From Hirundichthys speculiger (taxonomy: Eukaryota > Chordata > Actinopteri > Beloniformes > Exocoetidae), in the NCBI GenBank assembly GCA_018398805.1, contig JAGFBZ010000555.1:434001-498000 (forward strand): 64,000 nt of DNA. The letters run 5' to 3'. The notes under the pieces were generated by a model. The model was not told where the DNA came from and did not search any database. It saw only the letters and a list, made by a program, of their open reading frames with translations. Position numbers and translations under genes: made by a program. This document shows, one piece after another, positions 56,901 to 64,000 of this stretch (position 1 is its first letter; every line of letters begins with the position of its first letter).

Positions 56901-58869
56901 AAACCATTTGTTGTTGTTGCAACAGGTGACCAGGTTGGTAGTCAGACGTTACATTAGCGAGTTCAGCTGACTGAGCAGGTGTCTCTGGGATCGAGGCGAT
57001 ACATCTTCGTCACAGTCAGCCCAGGTTTGACTCCTGGACAGTGAACCTTTGCTGCGCGTAATCCACCTTTCTCTCTGCACTTTCAATAAATACTACTAGA
57101 GCCCCAAAAAGGTTGCTGATAGTCACGGCAGTAACCATCACAGCTGCTCCTGTGTTGTCTTTTTGTGGTTTTTGTCTCCTTCTCTTATTTTGTTGGCAAT
57201 TGGCAAACAGCAAAAGTGGTACATTATCTTCACCACGTGGCGTGGATCCCACTGGGGCCGAAACAGCGATGGGGACAAAGAAGCTGAAAGGTGAAGACTT
57301 TCCAAAGTTGAACAAAGGAGATGCTCTAGCATCTAGTTCAGGTTGGTTAAAGATGGATAAGAGAGCAGTCAGAGCTGAATTCCTGTAGCACCACAGGGAT
57401 GAAACTTTCAAGCCAAGCTGGGTCAAAGATCAGACTGTAGGGAGGACGCGCCAAAGCACGTGCATGCGCTGAAAAAATGCCAATATTTTTTGAGGGCAAA
57501 CACGATAATCACAAAGGAGGATCAGATGATGTTAATAAATCCAGAAGACTGTTAAATTAACCCAGTCTCCACAGATTAGGTAACCTCACGCATGTGCATG
57601 TGAGTGTAACATCATGTGATCACATGTGAGAGACGGTCTGTCACCAGTTAACCCCCTCACCCCAACCCCCTCTAGCTTCTTAAATAAGAATCGTACTTAG
57701 TGTTTGAACACTTGCGTTATCGACATAACGACATCAGCAGAGGTCTATCTGCCAACATCTTCAGCAAACGCCAGACCTGTGCTTGTTTAAACATGTCAAG
57801 GGTCTTTTTGCTAAACTTTGACCCTGGAGTTTTCAAATGTGGGCTCGGGGACATCAAAGGGATCACATGGGGCGTTCAGGAGTTAAATCTAATGTCTAAT
57901 ATCTATATGCCGTGTTATAGATGTTTTCTCACAGCCCCTTAATGTGTAGAGACCATCATTACAGGGCCATGCTCTGCAGCTAAACCATGTTTGAATACAC
58001 AGAAATGTAATTTAAAGTCTAACAAACATTTCTTAGCTTCCACAGAAGCCAAGTAATCAAGACTGAAGTTATGGGTACTGGATGTTTTCTTATATCTTCA
58101 AGTTATAGTGGAAGCAGCAAGGGGGAAATGAATGGGTTGACCTGCAACTGATGCTGCTGCATTTTCAATTTTGTGTGGGTCGATATCGTAATATAGTCTA
58201 GACATATTATTTAGAATCAAATGGAGAAACCTTTTGATCAGTAGTCATACTTTAAAATGCATCGTTATGAGACAAAACCTGTTACATCCCTAATATGAGC
58301 TTAATCAACAACCACTTTGATGTGTGTGAGTGTGTATACATACATATCTATATCTATCACACACACACACATATACATGCATTATGTTTATAACTGGTTG
58401 AAGTGTAAATAAATCAGATTGTTGATGTATAAATCTTGAAAAACACAATACTTTTTGTCCTAAAATGTTTTTGTCTCTCTCATTAATACTCTTTATTATA
58501 ACTGTTAATACCCTATAGCCTTTCAGCTGCTGCGGTGGTTCTTAATACTATATTTAGAGCAGGAAACATGATAAGGCTCCCTAAAGGTCGCAAATTTGAC
58601 TTCATAGGACCTGGACAGCTGAATAGAAACGTGCTCTCTTGGGTGCAATAACAGCGATATATAGACATACACACATATATAAAGACAAACTCTGGTTGCT
58701 CCTTTTCTGCAACAATGTGTCAAACCTTCTCAGCTTTAGCCAGGTAGATCCACAGCTTCCTCCAGGTGGTAAATTTCTTCCTGTCACTGAAGTTAAAGGC
58801 CATTTCTTTGCTGGCGTATCTGGACACCAGCGGTGAGCGATACTTCATGAACTCGTCGGCTCCCTCCAT
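50900..58869 (-). CDS. ADSL: adenylosuccinate lyase, complete 12-exon coding region
   Basis: ADSL cleaves SAICAR to AICAR plus fumarate in de novo purine synthesis and adenylosuccinate to AMP plus fumarate in the purine nucleotide cycle; it works in the cytosol as a homotetramer. The 12 exons, in transcript order, are 58726-58869, 53480-53683, 53334-53378, 53002-53081, 52712-52883, 52579-52625, 52205-52295, 52022-52091, 51783-51930, 51441-51621, 51101-51277 and 50900-50986. They total 1446 bases: 481 residues plus stop, against 484 in human. All introns are GT-AG and all phases join. Catalytic residues are present: His83, His156, and the mobile signature loop [14 protein letters not shown] whose first Ser (286) corresponds to the catalytic Ser289 of human ADSL. 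Start chosen at 58869: it gives the conserved [11 protein letters not shown] and FSDR segments just downstream. No truncation or missing residue seen. Confidence 0.97.
51101..51277 (-). CDS. ADSL: ADSL exon 11 (residues 395-453)
   Basis: [20 protein letters not shown] then [13 protein letters not shown] and the C-terminal [11 protein letters not shown]; donor GTACGA. Confidence 0.97.
51441..51621 (-). CDS. ADSL: ADSL exon 10 (residues 334-394)
   Basis: [20 protein letters not shown] then [14 protein letters not shown] and [19 protein letters not shown]; phase-0 donor GTAGGA. Confidence 0.97.
51783..51930 (-). CDS. ADSL: ADSL exon 9 (residues 285-334), catalytic loop
   Basis: Contains the fumarase/aspartase-superfamily signature [10 protein letters not shown] with the catalytic Ser286, then [20 protein letters not shown] and ERTLDDSAN; last codon split as AG|G. 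Confidence 0.98.
52022..52091 (-). CDS. ADSL: ADSL exon 8 (residues 262-285)
   Basis: [20 protein letters not shown] then EQI, with Gly285 split over the donor GTATGT. Confidence 0.96.
52205..52295 (-). CDS. ADSL: ADSL exon 7 (residues 231-261)
   Basis: Completes Lys231 and encodes [20 protein letters not shown] then [10 protein letters not shown]; donor GTAAAC. Confidence 0.96.
52430..52535. repeat. family A repeat, solo 3' end, in ADSL intron 6
   Basis: gcctcaagtggccactcgag and gaactgcagttattaaaaac match the closing part of family A copies at 32.2 and 41.2 kb (gagccagcccctagtggtc). Only the last ~100 bases are present, 44 bases from exon 6. Confidence 0.6.
52579..52625 (-). CDS. ADSL: ADSL exon 6 (residues 216-231)
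   Basis: 47 bases: [15 protein letters not shown] plus two bases of the next Lys codon; donor GTAAGT. Confidence 0.94.
52712..52883 (-). CDS. ADSL: ADSL exon 5 (residues 158-215)
   Basis: Holds [14 protein letters not shown], the [17 protein letters not shown] substrate-binding segment and ends FQGDHDK at a GTTAAAG donor. Confidence 0.97.
53002..53081 (-). CDS. ADSL: ADSL exon 4 (residues 132-158)
   Basis: Encodes [20 protein letters not shown] followed by LGFTHY; His156 is the equivalent of human catalytic His159. The codon for Gln158 is split over the GTGAGT donor. Confidence 0.95.
53334..53378 (-). CDS. ADSL: ADSL exon 3 (residues 117-131)
   Basis: A 45-base exon, [15 protein letters not shown], between a TTCCTCAG acceptor and a GTGACG donor, phase 0 on both sides. 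Confidence 0.95.
53480..53683 (-). CDS. ADSL: ADSL exon 2 (residues 49-116)
   Basis: Begins [14 protein letters not shown]. Carries [11 protein letters not shown] with catalytic-site His83 and the conserved [13 protein letters not shown] at its end; phase-0 donor GTAAAT. Confidence 0.97.
54287..54602. mobile_element. hAT-like MITE in ADSL intron 1
   Basis: Starts TAGGGCCGCCCAATAT and ends CACCCCTA. Interior rich in atcgtgatattgtgataat type motifs. Flanks atttagtc (54279-54286) and atttggac (54603-54610) agree at 6 of 8, compatible with an old 8-bp duplication. Confidence 0.6.
54986..55510. repeat. diverged direct duplication in ADSL intron 1
   Basis: aataaatatgaatttccctt with cgggaacttaaa, gcacacagctgggactgtaa and gatcatcagtac occur in the same order at 54986-55165 and 55308-55510. 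The units differ by small insertions; about 320 bases apart. Confidence 0.75.
55551..55964. repeat. dispersed repeat, intact reference copy
   Basis: Left end acctccgccaaggaggttat is self-complementary; right end ctctccgagtgcttttctag. The same repeat at 4022-6442 was hit by an L1. In ADSL intron 1. The ORFs across it on both strands are artefacts. Confidence 0.8.
58726..58869 (-). CDS. ADSL: ADSL exon 1 (residues 1-48)
   Basis: Begins [20 protein letters not shown] and ends in AKAEK at a phase-0 donor (GTTTGA). Includes the conserved [14 protein letters not shown] segment of the lyase N-terminal domain. Confidence 0.96.
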
Positions 58870-59100
58870 GTTTGCTGCCGGAGGTTGTGTCCGATAAAAC
58901 AGAGAGGTCTACCCTGTAACTTCTGCTACACACACTCACTCAAGTTCGGAACATCGCATGGACTAGGCGCAGGGTTATTTTTACGACAGTCTCAGTCGAT
59001 GTACGCGCGGAAGAACGTTACGCTTACGCTGCTTCCTTGTTGATACTGAACGACTCCGCCATGTTGGTCAGGTAAAAAAGCTATATTGTTCAAAGAAAAA
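58870..59100. promoter_or_regulatory. ADSL 5' region, candidate promoter
   Basis: The 200 bases upstream of the ADSL start contain several CpGs (cgatgtacgcgcggaagaac, 58997-59016) and no TATA box, as usual for a housekeeping gene. The opposite strand has an ATG with a nearby GTAAAA (59060-59073), too little to call a divergent gene. Confidence 0.5.
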
Positions 59101-59104
59101 AAAT

Positions 59105-60495
59105 TGATTTACCGGTACATCATGGTAGATATGGAGCCTGCAAAACAATTTTATTTTTTATATTTTAACATCAAGAATGACTGTCACATAATCTATATAT
59201 ATTTTTTTTTCTTGTTTATTGCTGTTATGGAGGTTCTGTGGCTACAGATCAAAAATTTCTTGTAAACTAATGAACCACAAACAAATCAGTTATGAAAATG
59301 TAACCTTATTGGTCTTAATCCTGCAAAAATGTAGTTTTCACTGTTGATTTATGGCATTTTAGAGGACTCTACCAATATGACGGGTGGGATGACGTATCGT
59401 CCCGCCTCGAACCTAAGCCAATCAACGCGACGTCTACGTAATTTATACAAACGATTGGGACGCTGGTGATCACTGACGGAGAGGATTTTTTTGCACTGTT
59501 ACTTAAAAAATATATATTCGACATTTCCAGTGCTACGAAACACGAAGAAATCTACAGAAGTCGTTTTACTAATACACCAGCCGTGTTGACACGCTTTATA
59601 AAATCTAGAGACCCAGGCGATGTTTTTTATTCACCTTTTCTGGTCCGTGAATGCACCATCACATCATAATTAGCGCACATAAACGAAGGACGGGTTTTTT
59701 TTTTTTTTTTTTTTAGTCTGTTTGTTTTACTGCTTCATCTAATGTATCCTTCAGAAGAGGTCCACACTAAGGTGACTGTGCTTTGCATATAATGAGTATA
59801 AATCCTTACTGTCTTCTGCTAATTATATGAGCTATTATGTAAGCAGTGACATCATGCCTTGTATCAATATCTACATTTATGAATGCTGTATGCATCCCAT
59901 TCATGCCTTACAGCATTTCTATATCTGCAGGGACAGGGGTTGTGTATAATGCAGCATCTGGGGTATACATCCAGCTGTAAACACAACAGCTTCTTTCTAT
60001 CCCTCCCTCTCTCTGGCTATCCAGCTTTCCATCTGTTCTCATGACTGCAGTCTGCATACAGTGGCACACTGCTGTTGTTGCTGCTGCTGCTGGGTGATAG
60101 GGGCGAGTGGGAGGAACATCTTCTCCTGTTTGCTTCAGAAAAAAAAAGAGAGAGAAATGACGAGACATCCTCCAAGAGCAGCTGCGGCAGGGGTGGACTT
60201 GGCTTCCAGTCTCCTGCATTGCACAATCTTTTCCCTCCACACAGACTGATAAAAAAAGACAAAAGAGGGACCTCTGGAAGACGAGGACAAGGAAAAGAAG
60301 GAACGAAGTAGAGGACGAGAACAGGGCTATAGTGGGAGGAGAGAGGGAAGTAATAGATTACAGAGAGGAGGCTGAAGGGAAAGGATTTATGAAGGGAAAA
60401 GGAAATCCAGGAGCAGGAAACTGGAGGAATGAACACTGCAGCAGAATGAGGGGGAAAGTGGAAGGGAAAGCTTTCTGAAGGATCAAGAAAAGGAC
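59105..60495. other. intergenic DNA between ADSL and the AIG1-type gene
   Basis: AT-rich to 59460. A 67-codon ORF (59466-59669) follows with no recognisable domain. A T-run lies at 59696-59714 and a (TGC)n tract at about 60073-60093. From about 60130 the plus strand becomes purine-rich, probably 5' UTR or promoter of the next gene. Confidence 0.4.
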
Positions 60496-60570
60496 TCCAC
60501 GGTGGAGGCGAGAAGGAGAAGGAGGAGGGGGGGAGCTGAGGAGGAGGAAGCCAGAGGTTCTACACACAAG

Positions 60571-60601
60571 ATGGCTGCTGTGTCCTCTGCCTCTGACACT
60601 G
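60571..60601 (+). CDS. exon 1 of the AIG1-type gene
   Basis: 31 coding bases, MAAVSSASDT and one base of Gly11, followed by a consensus donor GTAAGT. Confidence 0.65.
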
Positions 60602-63168
60602 GTAAGTTAGTTATCATGCCTCTCTGCACGCCTCATCTCAAGTTCCTCATCACCGCCGTCTGTTTAATGACAGCATCCTCGTTAAACTCGCGACCCCATT
60701 TCTTCACCAAACTCCACCGAAATGTGAAACTGTTGCATGAGTCAACTTTGTGTGTTGAGCAACTCTGGAAAGCCCCAGCAGCAGCGAGAAGCAGAGGTAG
60801 CTCCATGAACATCCCCCTGCTGCTCATATTCTTGTCATCGTGATGGTGCGTTTGTCCCTCCTGCTGCTCTCTGTTGTGTATCTACCTTCCATCCTGATGC
60901 CATTTTCTTTTTACAGCATCTCCTCTTGTAGCTTGTACTCTGAGCGTTTTGTATTCTGTCCACATGCCGTTCTGTCTGGATGGAGCCCGCCGTTCCTCCT
61001 CCCTGACCCAAACGTTGAGGACAGATGAAGAGGAGGCTTCCTGAGAGCAGGGTCAGGGGATAAGACAAGGATAAGGATGAGGATGGAGGATAAAGTAGCA
61101 GCGGAGGGAGAATATGAGGTAGCAAAGAGATTACATAAGATGCAGGAATCTGATGAGTGAGGACAGGAACAGTCAGAACAAGGGCTTTAAAGGTTTATGT
61201 AGAATATTTGGATGTTGTGGTGTATTTAAATGAGGTTTGTGTTTTTCGTGAGTGTAAGAAGTTCATGCTCTGCTAATGTGGAACTGACCTCAAGTTCAGA
61301 GTTCAGTCATCATGGCAACAATTTTCTACAAGGTCACTAGTTCCTTTAGCGCTACTTATACATTACAGTTGTAGAAGATTACAACATCTCACACTGGACA
61401 GTTTGCATTAACTTACTCTTCAGTGCGATGTTGTGAATGGTATGATGACAGTATGGTGATGAGACCCTTGAATCACAGGCTGTTACTCAAGCAGAGACAG
61501 GCAGATGTAGAAGTGTGTCATCAGTTTGCACCGATAGAAAAACAACACGTGAAAATAAACCGTTCTGTTGTAGCTTTTATTTGTGCCGAAAATACTTTAA
61601 AAACAGAAGCGGAAAAAGAGAAGATCACGTTCGTTAGTATGTAATTGCAAGTTGCATTTTAATTTTCCAGTAAGTGGGCAGTTGTTGGATTTCTGACAGA
61701 AGATTATATCAGGTATTTGGTCGTCCAATGACTCATACTGAGGAATGTAGGATGTCTGATTTGGAAGGAAAGATATCACGATTCTTTCAGTGAAAACTGT
61801 GCCGTGCACTTTAGAAGATAATGTTAAAGGGGATATGTAATGAAAACTTTTTCCCAGCTTGAGAACATTTATTTTTAACCTCTAAATCAAAAACTGTGAC
61901 ACGGCTCAACCCTGTCACTTTATTTGGGGCAGCCTGAGTTGGAAAGTATCTCTTTCAGTGAACTGTTAAGATTTCCAGGGTTCTGTAACATCACCTGTGT
62001 TTATCACCACCCAGCTTTTCATCATGCTGGATTTTCTGTACCTCAGAGGACAAAGCTGAGACACTGGTTTCATTTTCCACAGAAGAGGAGGGTGGAGTCT
62101 AGTGATTGACTCCGCCTCTAAATCCAAGATCAGAGCATGATTGACATGGGTGCTTTTTTACTCTAATCTCTGAGGTATTCTGACTGAAGCGTGTCACAGA
62201 CATTTCATAAATACCTTCGGGCAGTGGTGCGCAAACTGTGGTACGCGTACCACCGGTGGTACGTGAGCGCTCTCAGGTGGTACGCGGGGGAACTTCATGA
62301 CTTGTCAATGCATGACAATGCATTATAAATACAATGTTTTTAAAATGAAATTCAGGTAACAATAAATAACCAGAATAAGGAATAAACATCTCTCCTGTGT
62401 TTATTCCTTTTATTTTAAAATTGGTCATCACAGTGGTACTCGGAGAGCTCAATAGTTTCTCAGGTGGTACGCAGCATTAAAAGTTTGAGAACCACTGCCT
62501 TAGGGAATTATGTCATCTTGCGAAAATGATCAAAATATCACGTCCTTTAAACTTCTTCATCTATAGAACCTCTGGTGTCACCTTTCTGTGTTACAATAGG
62601 GGACTCCAGGGGCCGCCACCCCCCCGAGCGCCGCCTGCTGATCCTAGGGGGGCCACGGTCAGGTAAGACCTCCTCCGCTAACACCATCCTGGGAGATGAG
62701 ATCTTCGACGCGGGGACAGAGACGACACACAGCAACGTGGGCCAGACGGAGCTCTACGGGCGACGGCTCACGGTGGTCGACACCCCAGCGTGGGCCATTC
62801 CCGCCGACCCGGATGATGACGAAGAAGCCGACAGCACTGACAATGCCGGCGCCGAGTCTGACAGCCCGACACGGCCACCGCCCAGCCTGGACAGCGAGGG
62901 GCCATGCATGGGCGCCATCCTCTGCCCTCCTGGACCCCACGCTATCCTGCTGGTGGTGTCGGTCACCCAGATGTTCACCGATGTTGAGAGGAGGGCCGCA
63001 GAAGAGCAGCTGGGGGCCTTGGGTGCAGGGACCTGGAGGTACTCCATGGTCCTCTTCACTGGAGTGGACAAGCTGCCCAAAGGTGTGTTCATCGAAGAAC
63101 ACATAGCAAACACTGGAGAGGCCCTGCAGTGGCTGGTGGAGCGGTGTGGAAGCAGGTACAACACCTGA
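60571..63168 (+). CDS. GIMAP/AIG1-type GTPase-like protein, two exons, 199 aa
   Basis: Exon 1 (60571-60601) and exon 2 (62600-63168) join in phase (G|GG) across a GT-AG intron to give 600 bases. The AIG1 family (GIMAP) are membrane- or vesicle-associated GTPases of immune cells. Visible motifs: P-loop GGPRSGKTSS (Gly32, Lys33, Thr34 in the GKT), ANTILG after it, switch II DTPAW (71-75, usually DTPG), the family block GPHAILLVVSVTQMFTDVE, and VLFTGVDKL. An acidic, Pro-rich insert of about 35 residues (near 80-115, DPDDDEEADSTDNAG) follows the switch. The protein stops right after ERCGSRYNT, where GIMAPs normally continue with the conserved FNN and a C-terminal tail, so the G domain is slightly short. 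Kozak context (AAG ATG G) supports the start; an in-frame ATG at 60502 would add 23 Arg/Glu-rich residues. A longer splice form using the GTACAA at 63154 cannot be excluded. Confidence 0.75.
62222..62497. mobile_element. hAT-type MITE in the intron of the AIG1-type gene
   Basis: 276 bp. Ends CAGTGGTGCGCAAACT and the complement of CAGTGGTTCTCAAACT (14 of 16 matching). Flanks ccttcggg (62214-62221) and ccttaggg (62498-62505), 7 of 8 identical, the hAT target size. Internal ggtggtacg motifs repeat on both sides. It ends 102 bases before exon 2. Confidence 0.85.
62600..63168 (+). CDS. exon 2 of the AIG1-type gene (G domain)
   Basis: Acceptor TTACAATAG at 62591-62599. Encodes residues 11-199 including all GTPase motifs. 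High GC and CpG content compared with the flanks. Confidence 0.85.
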
Positions 63169-63236
63169 CACGTTCTCTCAACTCCAAACACCCACACAGG
63201 TGTTGTAGAAAGTCTTTGTGATTTCTCTACAAACAG

Positions 63237-63242
63237 AATAAA
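63237..63242 (+). promoter_or_regulatory. poly(A) signal of the AIG1-type gene
   Basis: AATAAA 69 bases after the stop, preceded by a GT-rich stretch. It supports exon 2 being the terminal exon. Confidence 0.65.
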
Positions 63243-63244
63243 AC

Positions 63245-64000
63245 AGTCATTCCTGAATCTCTTGGTTGGAATGAAACGGTTGCTGTTTTACACATGTCAG
63301 AGTTTGTTTTGGGGTCTTGAAAGGCCCAGGTGCAGACCAGGAAGCTCAAAATGGAGGCACCAGGCCTTGACTGGGAGGAATACACAGAACAAGACTGAAT
63401 ATCTGCTTCGACTGCATTTTTCCTAAATTTCCAAGTACGAGGCCAATAAGTTACGAGAGTGAAATGGTAAACTGATTAAAATCTTGAATAGATCTCTCAT
63501 CTGAACAGCTTCTCAGTCGTTACTAGCTGGTGGAGTTTCTGGAAAATGTCTTTCTTCTCTCCAACCATCTGTCTTCTCGGTCCAGACTGTGGACTTAAAT
63601 GTCCTAAGGAAGAGCGTCCTTCATCCTTGAAATCCTCTTTCCTTAATCCTTCAGATCTTTTTGTAATAGAAAAACTAAACAACAACTTTGCACATGCATG
63701 GCACAGCACAGGAATGCCAGCTCCTCAGGCCTGGACTCAGCAGTCCACCTGGAATTAAAGAATAAGTGACAAAACAAAACAGGGAAAGTCAGCGTTTCAG
63801 AGAGAAGGTAGCCTCAGGTCTCATAAAGCTGCCTCGGCTCTCCGTCCCAGGTGGCTTCACAGGAGAGATGTTCCACTGCAATTGTTTTCCTTTCCAATAC
63901 TGACACCTGGGCTTTGGGTATCAGCCAATCCTTTTTTTTTCTTTCATCTCTGGAAAGCAGTCTCCATCAGCTCTGTCCATCTTTCCCTGTGACTTGATAA
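63245..64000. other. 3' flank, no recognised gene
   Basis: No exon or bounded repeat recognised; short ORFs on both strands have no domain. Confidence 0.45.

Larger units (their letters stand above)
53684..58725 (-). other. ADSL: ADSL intron 1, about 5.0 kb
   Basis: It makes up most of the gene's length. It holds a hAT-like MITE (54287-54602), a duplicated segment (54986-55165 and 55308-55510), the dispersed repeat at 55551-55964, a retroposon-like stretch around 56930-57215 with a SINE-like tail, and a (CA)n run near 58361-58372. I see no nested gene; the ORFs at 57016-57426 (both strands) have no domain. Confidence 0.85.

Noticed and set aside
59055..59075. Possible divergent first exon opposite ADSL (ATG then GTAAAA)
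   Set aside because: Only three to four codons before a weak donor and no downstream exon recognisable.
59466..59669. 67-codon ORF between the two genes
   Set aside because: No domain recognised, no splice structure and AT-rich codons; not distinguishable from chance.
62659..63197. Minus-strand ORFs of 147-170 codons
   Set aside because: Shadows of the GC-rich exon 2 of the AIG1-type gene, whose plus-strand frame carries the GTPase motifs.

Overview
The window looks like nuclear DNA from a ray-finned (teleost) fish. The genes are split by GT-AG introns, the repeats are teleost types (tRNA-derived SINEs including a V-SINE, Tc1-like, hAT, piggyBac and Harbinger-like DNA transposons, fish-type L1 and L2-like LINE ends), and the one gene identified with certainty is a vertebrate adenylosuccinate lyase. 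There are no bacterial operons, CRISPR arrays or phage genes. Coding density is very low; most open reading frames on either strand are chance ORFs, antisense shadows of exons or transposon remnants.

Layout. 1-8.2 kb: intergenic, with a nested L1 (4.07-6.27 kb), a hAT MITE (6.50-6.89 kb) and a tRNA-derived SINE (7.2-7.4 kb). 8.2-9.2 kb: CpG-rich block containing a probable signal-peptide first exon on the minus strand; the rest of that gene would lie to the left and was not found. 9.2-50.8 kb: a large gene-poor region filled with transposons of several ages, among them a TTAA-flanked piggyBac-like element (13.0-14.4 kb), a hAT element with a perfect 8-bp target duplication (22.35-23.07 kb), a Tc1-like element interrupted by a Harbinger-like MITE (43.2-44.8 kb), and a long low-copy repeat family (five long copies plus a solo end). 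One of those copies carries an intact-looking tRNA-Glu(TTC). A few unique, moderately GC-rich stretches (33.4-33.8, 36.6-36.8, 45.0-45.8 kb) could be conserved non-coding elements.

50.8-58.9 kb: complete ADSL gene on the minus strand, 12 coding exons, 481 codons plus stop, all reading phases joining exactly; introns 2-11 are compact and intron 1 is about 5 kb and repeat-filled. 60.5-63.2 kb: a two-exon plus-strand gene encoding a short GIMAP/AIG1-type GTPase-like protein (199 aa), with a hAT MITE in its intron and a poly(A) signal just after the stop.

Functionally, ADSL acts in purine biosynthesis and the purine nucleotide cycle; the AIG1-type protein belongs to a family linked to immune-cell GTPases. 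Nothing in the sequence suggests that the two work together; they are neighbours transcribed away from each other. I saw no clearly new multi-gene system. The most unusual content is the nested mobile-element architecture, the tRNA gene inside a dispersed repeat, and the truncated, acid-insert AIG1 GTPase.
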